Origin: Athripsodes cinereus
Lineage: Eukaryota > Arthropoda > Insecta > Trichoptera > Leptoceridae
Direction of reading: 5' to 3'
Assembly (NCBI GenBank): GCA_947579605.1
Contig: OX388306.1
Span: 6,076,001 to 6,140,000, forward strand
Length of the DNA: 64,000 nucleotides
Positions within the stretch are counted from its first letter, which is position 1; each line of letters opens with the position of its first letter. The position numbers and the translations under genes are program-made. The notes beneath the pieces are model-generated. The model was not told where the DNA came from. It saw only the letters and a list, made by a program, of their open reading frames with translations, and did no database searches. This document shows positions 34,156 to 44,172 of this stretch, one piece after another.

Positions 34156-34382
34156 ATAATTACGACTTATTATAAAATGCAATTTTTACGAACGTGACAA
34201 TATTATTATGTGAGAAACATTAAATTTCATTACAAAATCGAGATGTTCAGAAATTGAAATAATCGTATTTAAATCAATCTATTATGTTATTTTTATAATT
34301 ATTATTCTAGTATAAAACTTCTCAGACAGACGGTCTTCGCCTCTGAATACGGTTCAATATAAGTAGAAGATTTTCTTCCGAG
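34156..34382 (+). promoter_or_regulatory. Promoter and leader of secreted gene 2
   Basis: 34156-34240 matches the region upstream of gene 1. A clear TATA box, TATAAAAC, is at 34311-34318, about 70 nt before the ATG. GAAGATTTTCTTCC (34366-34379) is identical to the leader of gene 1. Confidence 0.6.
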
Positions 34383-36469
34383 ATGTTGTACAAAATGAAT
34401 TTATCGGTGATTTTCATCGCATCGCTTTTAATCGTAACTGCTCTCTCCCGTAAGTATAAAACAAGTTTGTGTTAGAGATGCAACGAATATTAGGCAACTA
34501 TTTGATATTCTGCCTATTCGGTAACGTTTTTACTATTCGACCGAATACCGAATATTTAGTCTATTATTCTGTATTCTGTCGAATAGTTTAAAAGTAAAAC
34601 TGGAAGGAACTACATAATAGCTTGTAGATTGTTGCTATTTTATTGTCAGCTGCAGATGCATAATTATTGATCCTCAAATATCTAATTAATTAATTTAATT
34701 TGATAATATGGATTTTTTCAACATAAAATTATAATTGTTATTATTAATTATAGAACGCAAAAGAATAGACAAAATTTACTGCGCTGCAAGACTAGTACAT
34801 AATATTTCTTTGATATACCTACATGAAGATGCGTGGTCGAGAACTCCGTACGGTCTCACCATTGTTTCGCCACATGTTATTCGGCACACGATCTTGCATA
34901 ATATTCGGTATTCGGCTAATATACTATTCGTTGCATCTCTAGTTTGTATGTAATGTATCTGTCTGAAAAATTGTTTATTTTGACGATATATTTACATATA
35001 TTATGTATTAAAGTTATATTTATAAAAATAGATAGGTAACATATTTGTTTCCATCAACAGCGATTGCGGGTGATCCATCACCAAGCAGTCCTCTGTCACC
35101 AAGCAATTCATCATCACCAACCAGCCCTTCACCTAGTAACCCGTCACCTAGTAGTCCTTCGTCTAGCATTTCTTCCCCTAATACCCCATCACCAGGCATC
35201 CCTACGCCTAGTAGCCCGTCACCTAGTAGTCCTTCGTCTAGCATTTCTTCCCCTAATACCCCATCACCAGGCATCCCTACGCCTAGTAGCCCGTCACCTA
35301 GTAGTCCTTCGTCTAGCATTTCTTCCCCTAATACCCCATCACCAGGCATCCCTACGCCTAGTAGCCCGTCACCTAGTAGTCCTTCGTCTAGCATTTCTTC
35401 CCCTAATACCCCATCACCAGGCATCCCTACGCCTAGTAGCCCGTCACCTAGTAGTCCTTCGTCTAGCATTTCTTCTCCTAATACCCCATCACCAGGCATC
35501 CCTTCGCCTAGTAGCCCGTCACCTAGTAGTCCTTCGTCTAGCATTTCTTCCCCTAATACCCCATCACCAGGCATCCCTACGCCTAGTAGCCCGTCACCTA
35601 GTAGTCCTTCGTCTAGCATTTCTTCCCCTAATACCCCATCACCAGGCATCCCTACGCCTAGTAGCCCGTCACCTAGTAGTCCTTCGTCTAGCATTTCTTC
35701 CCCTAATACCCCATCACCAGGCATCCCTTCGCCTAGTAGCCCGTCACCTAGTAATCCTTCGTCTAGCATTTCTTCCCCTAATACCCCATCACCAGGCATT
35801 CCCTCCTCACCAAGCAGCCCTCCATCACCAAGCAGTCCTTCATCACCAAGCAGCCCTTCGCCTAGTAACCCGTCGCCTAGTAGTCCTTCGTCTAGTATTT
35901 CTTCTCCTAGTAGCCCATCAGCAAGCAGCCCATCCTCACCAAGCAGCCCCTCCTCACCAAGCAGCCCATCCTCACCAAGCAGCCCATCCTCACCAAGTAG
36001 CCCATCCTCACCAAGCAGCCCATCCTCACCAAGCAGCCCATCCTCACCAAGCAGCCCATCCTCACCAAGCAGCCCATCCTCACCAAGCAGCCCATCCTCA
36101 CCAAGCAGCCCATCCTCACCAAGTAGCCCATCCTCACCAAGCAGCCCCTCCTCACCAAGCAGCCCATCCTCACCAAGCAGCCCATCCTCACCAAGCAGCC
36201 CATCCTCACCAAGTAGCCCATCCTCACCAAGCAGTCCAGCCTCACCAAGCAGCCCATCCTCACCAAGCAGCTCATCCTCATCAAGCAGCTCATCCTCATC
36301 AAGCAGCTCATCCTCATCAAGCAGCTCATCCTCATCAAGCAGCTCATCAACATCAACCACACCAACCACACCGAGGAAAAAGCCTGTAAAAGAGTTTGTC
36401 AAACGCGTTATTCTTGGGGCTGTAGAAGTAGTGCTTGACACAATCCTTGACAAAATACTTCCCTTCTGA
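34383..36469 (+). CDS. Secreted gene 2: Ser-Pro repeat (mucin- or silk-like) protein
   Basis: Two exons, 34383-34449 and 35061-36469, with a phase-1 intron (C|GTAAGT ... CAACAG|CG) at the same place as in gene 1, encode 491 residues. Residues 1-22 start MLYKM and form a signal peptide ending TALS. The mature part is mostly Ser and Pro: eight full 25-residue repeats containing SPNTPSPGIP (about residues 61-260), then a long run of SPS triplets, then poly-Ser (about 420-450). It closes with a basic Thr/Pro hinge (TTPTTPRKKP) and an amphipathic segment (VKEFVKRVILGAVEVVLD, TILDKILPF). There is no Cys. Dense Ser/Thr/Pro suggests O-glycosylation, as in mucins or silk and glue proteins. Array length is probably polymorphic and prone to assembly error. 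Function is not known. Confidence 0.75.
34473..34941. mobile_element. hAT-type MITE in the intron of secreted gene 2
   Basis: The ends TAGAGATGCAACGAATA and TATTCGTTGCATCTCTA are inverted. The flanks GTTTGTGT and GTTTGTAT match in 7 of 8 bases as a hAT target duplication. It makes up most of the 611-bp intron, so the ancestral intron was only about 135 bp. Confidence 0.85.
35174..35805 (+). repeat. 75-bp minisatellite coding the 25-residue repeat
   Basis: Eight full copies plus a partial ninth. Copies are almost identical in DNA, with scattered third-base and ACG/TCG (Thr/Ser) differences, implying recent expansion or gene conversion. Confidence 0.9.
35806..36345 (+). repeat. 18-bp (6-codon) array coding SPS triplets, then poly-Ser
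   Basis: The unit CCAAGCAGCCCATCCTCA (PSSPSS) is repeated with few changes, then from about 36260 becomes TCAAGCAGCTCATCCTCA (SSSSSS). The only difference is C to T at each Pro codon, so the poly-Ser tract derives from the Pro array. Confidence 0.85.
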
Positions 36470-36633
36470 AAATATTTTAAATTAATTAATATAATATGTT
36501 GATAGTTACAAACCTCTTATACAGGTTGCGTTGTCAGAATATTCTAAGCCATTACAACCAAACCTTCAACATTAATGATAGGTGTACAATTTAACAAGAA
36601 TTTTGTGAAATAATTTGCAAGTTTAAAAGTTTC

Positions 36634-36639
36634 AATAAA
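36634..36639 (+). terminator. Candidate poly(A) signal of gene 2
   Basis: AATAAA 165 nt after the stop codon. Confidence 0.5.
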
Positions 36640-36976
36640 TTGGCTGTACTTTACGTCATTTTGTAATTTTTTTTTGTTTTATTATCAATAATTTTATATC
36701 AATAAAATTGTCAAGGGTTTAAATTTTTTATGCCACAACAACATTATTTTCTATGTTGTTTTTTTTCTATCTACATTTTATTTTCGAACGCTACAGTGTT
36801 TCATTTTGAATTTGGATTTTATTTGGTCTTTTTTTTTGTAAAACTGTTTATCACTATTCTCTTAGTATTGTATCAATAACATTTCTTTTTTTGGTGTTCT
36901 ATTTATCTTGTAAATATACTTACCAATACAGTTTATTGTAAAAATATAAGTTGTAAATTTCACACATGAAAATATC

Positions 36977-37230
36977 AAATAAGGCTTAGAAAAAATAACG
37001 TGATCTTATTCGCAGTGCCCTGGACGGGACTTAAACCCGCAACCAATCCTTATCGCGAGGTTTGCTTTGTCCAATTAAGCTACCAGAAGACACGTCTTCA
37101 GTCTTTTCTAAGCCTTTCTTCTATTATCCGGATGGAGGTGGGTCTTTCTTTCATTTTCTAAGCCTTAGTTTCATTTGTTAAATATACATATTGTGTAACG
37201 TCATACTGTGGTTGATTCTGTGGCAAAGCC
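36977..37230 (-). repeat. tRNA-like SINE in repeat family H
   Basis: On the minus strand, TCTTCTGGTAGCTTAATTGG (box A-like) and GCGGGTTTAAGTCCCGTCC (box B-like arm) show a tRNA-derived head. AAGGCTTAGAAAA and TTTTCTAAGCCTT flank it as an inverted pair, as in the shorter copy at 13790. Confidence 0.6.
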
Positions 37231-38540
37231 ATCTATCCGAAAATAATATCGAGAAGCCTAAAATGATAAAGAATGTATTAAAATTGATAGCTGACAGATG
37301 TTATCAAGTATTCATGTTGATAAAATATTTTCTTTAGTATTTTTAGTATCACATTTCTAAAAAGTAGCAGTGCGATTATTTTATAGTATATTTCACATTC
37401 TGTTGTGTACCTATTTAAAGCATAATATAAATATACCACAATAATAAAATGGTTATTTCTGGAATATAAAAAAAAATCTACATGCTGAGTTACGGAACTG
37501 AACAGTCGATATAATTATATACTAACATTCAGATCCAGAATAGTTTTAAAAGGGTATTTTTTTTATTTGCCTTGCTTGAGAATTAAGCCCGGGACCTCAT
37601 TACACACGAAAGTCATTATAACATAATCCGAAAAGAAAACTAGAATTTGGCATGAATAATTAGATTTCTATAATTCGATAGATGAACAAAATGCATTAAA
37701 TCATTGATTAGAAAGTCAAATAAAAAATGTGCTGGGTCCAATCGAATCTTAGGTACAAAATATATCAGTCTTAAATAAGAGTTGATCCAAAGATTGCAGA
37801 ATAAGTATATAGACTCCATCTAATAAGGAATAATTACTGTGAAGTTGATATCTTCAACGATTCGGAGTACACCTTGAGGAAATGTGTTATGAGCGGGTTT
37901 ATTCAACGGTACATGCTTTCTGTTGAGAATATCCAGTAGTTTCTATTGTCATGTTGTATTCACTATCTCTTATATTACGATGATTGTGTTTGTTCCAAGT
38001 TTTTTTTTCAATCTGAAAAGGCTATTATTTAGCCATATACTTTGTTACTGTATAGGCTATTTAGCCGTATACTTTTTTAATAAATAAATAGTTTATTGCC
38101 ATAAATAGATGGTATGATGAAACAACAATGGTAGGTATATTTTTTTTATTTATTTAAAAAATGGGCAACATAAATTAAAATTTTACAAAATACAATATAA
38201 TAAGGATTTAACATATTTTTTGTACTTGATCAGCCCATCTTTGAGTTCATTGTTATTATTGCCAGTACATTACAAAACACAGAAAAAAAAAACAAATATA
38301 TCATTCATGTCTAATGTATGTAGCTCCTAAAAAGGCTCATACAGAATATGTCCACGGACCTCACTTTCTCCAAATTATTATATAATGTGGTAAGGCATTG
38401 GTGTAATGGCGAGTACTGAGCAGCATTAGTACTTTTTTTTACTTAAAATGAAACAGCAAATGTTTATATATTTTCAAAAATTTTGAAACCTGATTTCTGA
38501 GAAAAAGTAAGAAGTTTCTGGTGTATGCTTATTTTATTAT
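37231..38540. other. No gene seen
   Basis: AT-rich. A SINE B-type scrap (TTAAGCCCGGGACCTCAT) is near 37584, and a faint relative of family G near 37840-37880. No frame with support. Confidence 0.4.
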
Positions 38541-38544
38541 TATC

Positions 38545-38700
38545 CTTAAAATGTCATCCTGCATTGAGATTATAACAGCTTTTGATCAAGGTGATCTCAG
38601 CAAGAAAAAAACAACAAAGAAGAAATAAAAAAAATACACAATGAGACATCATCAGAAATAAACAACAGAATCAAAGAACAGTCTCTATCCTGGCGATAAA
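38545..38700 (+). repeat. Repeat family I
   Basis: AAAATGTCATCCTGCATTGA, ATTATAACAGCTTTTGATCA and AGGTGATCTCAGCAAGAAAA align with 51775-51935 and, shorter, with 55336-55385. Each copy keeps an ACAGC(T)TT..CCAA.GCGATC-like core; open frames differ, so it looks like a non-coding repeat. Confidence 0.6.
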
Positions 38701-39935
38701 GTCATTGCATGTTATGCTGAAAATATCAACATGAACATTCAAATCATCAAATTATTTTGTAAGTGACAAAGCAAATGAAATTCTATTTGTAGGTAATGTA
38801 TATTTTTTTCTTCACTTTCATATGCTAAACCACCAGAAATTCTGTAAATTATGGATAAAATAAAACTATGCATTTAAACATTCAATTATGTTTCAAGGCC
38901 CTTTAGTCGTTTACGAATGATCATTTAAAAAATGGTAGAATTGTATTCATTTACTATGACGTTTTTTTAAATAACTTAACAGAATACATTGTCTTTTTAA
39001 TGCTACTGTTTTTTTTATGATTGAACAATAAAAACTAAAAAGGGTAAATAATTTAGTATCAACTTATTGTTATTCAGTAAGAAATACTAAGATGTGATGA
39101 AGATCGGGAGTAATCGACATCGTCGAATGTGTGGGAAAGTGTTCATGGGTTAGGCCATATTTCTAGACTTAAAGATGTGCCGCGGTAAAAAGTCACTGCT
39201 CTCAAAGCGTGCTGTTGCAATTCTTTTATCATTTGCCACAACCTACTTATGCGACTAGGGATTCCCAACGCTCCCTAATAATAAATCGAAAAAAAGAGAA
39301 CGCCTGAGGAGATCAATGAAGAGATAAGAGCAGCATTTAAACAGCAACAGTTAAACAGGCTCATATTTCTCACTTATGTAACATCTTTTCATATTAGGCA
39401 TATTAATTTTAGTAAAAAATAAATATGGTTTTATCCTTTGGTGTACCTCTAAAATTCTTGATTTCATTGGTGTATCTTGAACACAAAAAGATTGCGGAAC
39501 ACTGTTCCGCAATCTATACTGGTTGCAGAAATCTCACGATAGAGATGCCTGAAGATATATGGTTCAGCAGCGGACAGGAACAACTGTATCACTTTGCAAA
39601 TGCTGAGAGACATACATATTCTTTGTCGAAAACTGCCGTCGTAAGAGTTTATATTTTTCTTAATTATAGTATAGTGTACCTTTAATGAAAAATTAAATTA
39701 CCTTTATAATTGCAATGTCTAATGGGAAACGTGACATATTTTGTATAAGAAAATACATTTTTTTATTACAAAATCACGAAGCTTTTAAAATAAAATTATT
39801 TTATCGTTACTTTTGATAATTTTTAACGATTATCGAATGTTATTTCGTAGTCATTTCATATTTGTCCTTTAGACGTAGAGGGAGTGCAGTTGGCTGGTTT
39901 TGAACAAAGCTGAATATTTAAGGTTTTTTCCAAAA
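38701..39935. other. Upstream region of secreted gene 3; no other gene supported
   Basis: Contains a palindrome GATTGCGGAACA/TGTTCCGCAATC (39490-39513) inside an 86-codon frame without recognisable content. The last 100 bp before the gene 3 ATG lack a canonical TATA box, and similarity to the gene 1/2 promoter block is at most marginal. Confidence 0.4.
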
Positions 39936-42009
39936 ATGTTCCAAAAAATGTATTTTTTGGTTTTGCTTATATCATTGCTGTTATACACACCTGCACAGTC
40001 TCGTAAGTAATTAAAATTCAATATTTTTTATTTTTTTTTATTTTTTAGCTGGATTTATTGGGTACAACGCGCAAATGACGAAATCAATCAAACATTTATT
40101 TATTTATTTATTCATTCTTTACTCTACATTGATTACAAACAATTACATAAAAGGTATACATTAAAATAAAATATTCTTCTTCTTTTTCTTATGGGTTAAA
40201 ACCCGTTGCCATGAAAACGCGATTGAAGATACAAAATAAAATACAATCAATATACATAAGGCGAATTTATAGCAAAGGTGCTATCTTTTCCAACTAACCC
40301 ACATTTCACTTTAATAAATTGTGTAAAATTGTGTAAAATCTTATCGAAATAAATAAGAAAGACCTGATTCCGTGCTGGATTTGGAGACGTCGTCCAAAGA
40401 CATGGAAAATGACCACGTCAGCCAGTCTAGAGCCAACTTGCACCATCCTGGCATATTCCATTGCTGAAGTGGCCAGTAAACACAATGCAAGTAATAAATA
40501 TTATGAAAATCATTCTCTCCGTTCCAATAAAACTTGAGTTTCTCAGGATCGGTGGTATCCCTTATCGCTGAAATGAAGACGCGAAATATTTAATTTGGCA
40601 GTGGTCTCCAACATTTTTATCTCACTTAACCTTTAATAATTTTTCCGTGACCCGCTGAGGGTAACACGTTGGTTGTTAATCATCGAGGACATTTTTTAGG
40701 TCTCAGATCTAAATGTTTCACACGTTTGCGTTACATGGTTTTAAATATCGAAAAGTAGAACATATCGAGAAAATGACTGGCCTTCATGTTTTTTCCGTGG
40801 ACTGGGGGTTGTAGACCACTGTTTTATGGGATATTTTTCGAATACGTGCTCTTTACAACACATCAATCGAAAAAATACCAAATAAATGTAGGAGTTCTTG
40901 TTTTTACCGGGCACTTAACAAATTATTCTGAATAACCTTCATTTATTACACTAATACTTATCTATTAATTTTACTTTGTACCTACTGCATAAGTGGAGCG
41001 CATAAAGTTATAAAAAACATGTGCATAAAAAATAAAACAATTTCAAAGTGCATATTGCACTGATAATCATTATCTATGTGATTATATAAAATACTATTAA
41101 ATGTTTGCCAAGTATTTATTTTATTCTTCTTGCACATCATCATTCACATAACAAAATCAACAAATCAGTTTACATAAGAAAAAATATGATGATACGCAGT
41201 GGCGAGATTATCACTCTGATTATTTTTTTATTCATTCTTTATTGTATATTTATTACAAACAATTACATAAAAGGTATATATTCAATAAAATACAATCAAT
41301 AAACAGAGGGCGATTTTATGCGAGTTTGTGATTGTGATTTCTTCCATCTAACCACGTCATATTAAATCAGAGTAAAACAAAATAACATCAAAAATAATAT
41401 GAAAAATGGTTATATATATATATTATTTTCTCAGAGAGAAAAACAATAAATAATTTTTGATTTCTTCCGGAATAATAAATTATCGTATTTTTTATCACTC
41501 TTATTTAATCGTAATTTTTTGCAGAGGTTGATTCTGGCGTCGTTGTTGGTAATCCTGCCGTAGCTCCTGCGGCTGTACCTGCGGCCGTACCTGCGGCCGT
41601 GCCTGGTGCCGCACCGGCAGTCCCTCCGGAAAGCGCACCAGGGGCCGCACCTGGAGCCACGACAGCAGCGGGGGCACCAGCAGCTGGTGGTCACAATTCA
41701 TCATCGACAACAGCGGGTTCTGGTGCAAGTGGCAATAGTACCGTAGCAGCATCGTCTAATGGAACATCTCCCATCTTAAGTGGAGTAGTAGGGAACGCAT
41801 CACCACCCATAAACGGTTCTTCAGCTGCTAGCATTAACGGGTCGAGTATTTTACCATCAGTCGTATCAACTTTATCTCTGATGAATGGGTTGAATGTTCC
41901 TGATAACATTAAAAAGGCCATCCAAAGTATTCCAGAAATCTCTCAAGTGTTAAACTCTATATATAATTACTTCGCCTTGGAAGCGAATTCTACACATACA
42001 CAACCTTAG
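39936..42009 (+). CDS. Secreted gene 3: Ala/Pro and Asn/Gly/Ser-rich glycoprotein, tandem family member
   Basis: Exons 39936-40002 and 41525-42009 join at a phase-1 intron (C|GTAAGT ... TTGCAG|AG) and encode 183 residues. Exon 1 again supplies 22 residues (MFQKMYFLVLL...PAQS), a signal peptide with the same Met at codon 5 as in genes 1 and 2. The mature part begins QVDSGVVVGNPAVAP, continues as an Ala/Pro/Val repeat (AAVP units), then a Gly/Ser/Thr/Ala/Asn region with seven N-glycosylation sequons (NSS, NST, NGT, NAS, two NGS, NST). The C-terminal part, NVPDNIKKAIQSIPEISQVL then NSIYNYF, resembles the terminal segments of genes 1 and 2. There is no Cys. It is probably a heavily glycosylated secreted protein; role unknown. 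The exon is clearly GC-richer than its flanks. Confidence 0.72.
40072..40335 (-). repeat. SINE-like family E, minus orientation, with insertion
   Basis: Starts with the TTATTTATTTATTCATTCTT tail and ends at CTTTTCCAACTAACCCA. Longer than usual because ~60 bp (CTTCTTTTTCTTATGGGTTA and onwards) interrupts the body. Confidence 0.65.
40599..40821. mobile_element. Small hAT-like MITE
   Basis: CAGTGGTCTCCAAC at the left and GTTGTAGACCACTG at the right are inverted ends; 223 bp with no coding capacity. Flanks agree only loosely (TAATTTGG and TTTTATGG). Confidence 0.65.
41221..41362 (-). repeat. SINE-like family E, minus orientation
   Basis: TTTATTCATTCTTTATTGTA, ACAGAGGGCGATTTTATGCG and GATTTCTTCCATCTAACCA in reverse order of the family. 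Confidence 0.7.
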
Positions 42010-42027
42010 TTTTTACCTGGCTCTCAG

Positions 42028-42033
42028 AATAAA
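42028..42033 (+). terminator. Candidate poly(A) signal of gene 3
   Basis: AATAAA 18 nt after the stop codon, followed by a T-rich stretch; this would give an unusually short 3'UTR. Confidence 0.5.
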
Positions 42034-42345
42034 GATCATTTTTTAATTTATTGATGTTTTTCTTTGTCTATTTTTTCCTCTCTCCACTCTTTCTCTCTTC
42101 CCCCTTCTCCCAGCCCTTCCCTATAAATCATGCATGCTAGGATTGCCTTTGCTGAATCCTTTTATGATCTTGATAACGTGTAAATTTAAAAAAAAAAAAA
42201 TTATTTATTTATTTTTCCTATCATCCGTAGGCCATATATTTAACACTTGGAATCGTCAAATAAAACAAATAATTTGCTATTCTATAACAATCACAATATA
42301 ATATAAATCTTAATGCACTTATAAGATATAAAGAATTGTTGAACG

Positions 42346-42470
42346 TTTTTTGGGTAAAGTGGACATAAACCAGCCTAAGCCAATTCGTAAGCATCGGAAC
42401 ACCTGTCCTGTTACCTACTAAGAGAAGTTTGCACAATCTGTAGGTGTCTGTTGAGTATTATTCTTAATAT
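42346..42470. repeat. Repeat family J
   Basis: AAACCAGCCTAAGCCAATTC, GTAAGCATCGGAACACCTGT and GGTGTCTGTTGAGTATTATT align with 25320-25480. Confidence 0.55.
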
Positions 42471-42479
42471 CTTCACTCA

Positions 42480-44100
42480 CGCAAATATAAAAATTCAGTA
42501 ATATGCGAAAACTATGTTTAAGAGCCCTTGATAGGTAGGGAACTCGAAATTGTCACATGATTTTACGCAACCATTTTTCAACATTGATTATTAATTAATT
42601 GCAATATTTTCGTGATCGAGATGATATTTTTACTGTTTGTTTTTGATAATATCAAAATTTGAACATATTTTAATGTATTTTTAATAATAATAAAAAAAAT
42701 AACCGAGAGATTCATGTAGAAATTATCGATTGAAAAACACCTTCCGAAATTTCATCACGACTAGCAGAGGTATTTTAAGACAATCATCTTAGAGGTTACA
42801 TAAATTATGAAGTAAATTTAGCTCCAAGGATGCTTTAGAAAAAACCTATTTTTCTTAAATTTGGGTAATATTTAGCCGTATTTTTTTTAATATGCGAAAA
42901 AAATGGGATTTGTGACGTGCACATAAGAAAATATAATTTTTAGTTCGTCAAGTTCGAATAAGGAAAACATATTTAAAACAACTTTAATTGAATAATTTAT
43001 CATATGATTATAATAGCGTGATGTGTTATTTATATTTTGAAATTTTCATTTTAAATTTTCCGCTTGCGGGAAAGTTTTTATGAAAATTTCCGTAGAACTC
43101 AAAATTCGGTTTTAGTTCGGCCAGCCGAGCCAAAGAGTCGGCACGCTGTTGAATCTGCGTCTGATTATTTATTTAAAATTATTAAAAAATAGAGATGGTT
43201 TTATGCTTGAAACTACATAATTACAGCACTAGATTACTTGATTTTTACCAAGGAAACATATTTTTATATGTGTCATCAAGTAATCCCTATATAAATGTTT
43301 TTTTTTTCATAAAAAAAAACATTATAACTTAATATACCTAAATAATATTTATTTCCATGTCTGTCAAAATGCGAATCGACGAATACGAGAATGAGTGTTC
43401 AGTACTATAGATGAGGAGTTCACAAGTAAAGGCACACCGATCCATTTTTCACAAATATTTAACTATGAATGAAGTAAAATAAATCAGTGAAGTTGATATT
43501 TTCAACCGACGGTTCTCGGTGGAAATTCATGTTGAATTACTTACAAATAAATCACTTATTTATATTATATCCACTGTGACTTTTAATCAATAAAAAGTCA
43601 CAGTTTAAACACTACAAATAAGTGTTTTATATAATTAATTCAAATAAATTAGTATTTTTTTATTTTTAATTTAATGTTGGTGAACTTGTTTGTGTACTTA
43701 ATAAAACTGTAGATTGACCTCAGCATATCCGCCTATTTCTCTTTTTGCTTATTAGTTGCAACATATTTCTTTTCTAATGATAAACGCAAAGTGCCAGCTA
43801 ATATCCAATTATTAAAAGATGAATACAGAAAATATGCTCTTAACACTAAATTACAGTTCGTATACCTTACAAAGACTATGATAAAATAATACAAATACAT
43901 AGAAATATATCCGGTATCAGGGATCTAAATTGCTGCCGGTACCTACTCTGCAAAGAATTCACCAAATTTATTTAGGTATGCTGTTTTCTTAGTTTCAATG
44001 TTCTAGAGTTGATGTAGGTAACTTTGTGTATGAACTCCTCAGAATGACATTCACCGATGTCAATATTGTTGTCATAGCAACATTTTGTTATTTTTGTGAG
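42480..44100. other. No gene seen; one family G repeat
   Basis: 43484-43620 carries AAGTTGATATTTTCAACCGA and CGGTTCTCGGTGGAAATTCA, shared with 58931-59100. A GC-richer island at 43060-43160 (TCGGCCAGCCGAGCC) has no frame. Confidence 0.45.
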
Positions 44101-44172
44101 TATTAGTATTAAATCAGAAATATACTAAATACACTGATTTATAGTTTTATTTTAATTTTTTCATTATTTAAA

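Larger units (their letters stand above)
40003..41524 (+). other. Intron of secreted gene 3
   Basis: 1.52 kb, filled with two minus-oriented family E copies, a MITE at 40599-40821 and a family C scrap near 40490-40580. Confidence 0.6.

Noticed and set aside
35020..36453. Long minus-strand frame of LLGEDG/LLGDG repeats and two other long frames opposite gene 2
   Set aside because: They arise because the 75-bp and 18-bp arrays (multiples of three) lack stops in several frames. They have no signal peptide, splice sites or matching paralogs, whereas the plus-strand frame joins a signal exon in the correct phase.
41431..41752. Minus-strand Arg/Cys- and Pro/Gln-rich frames opposite gene 3
   Set aside because: Complement of the Ala/Pro-coding GC-rich stretch; no splice or family support.
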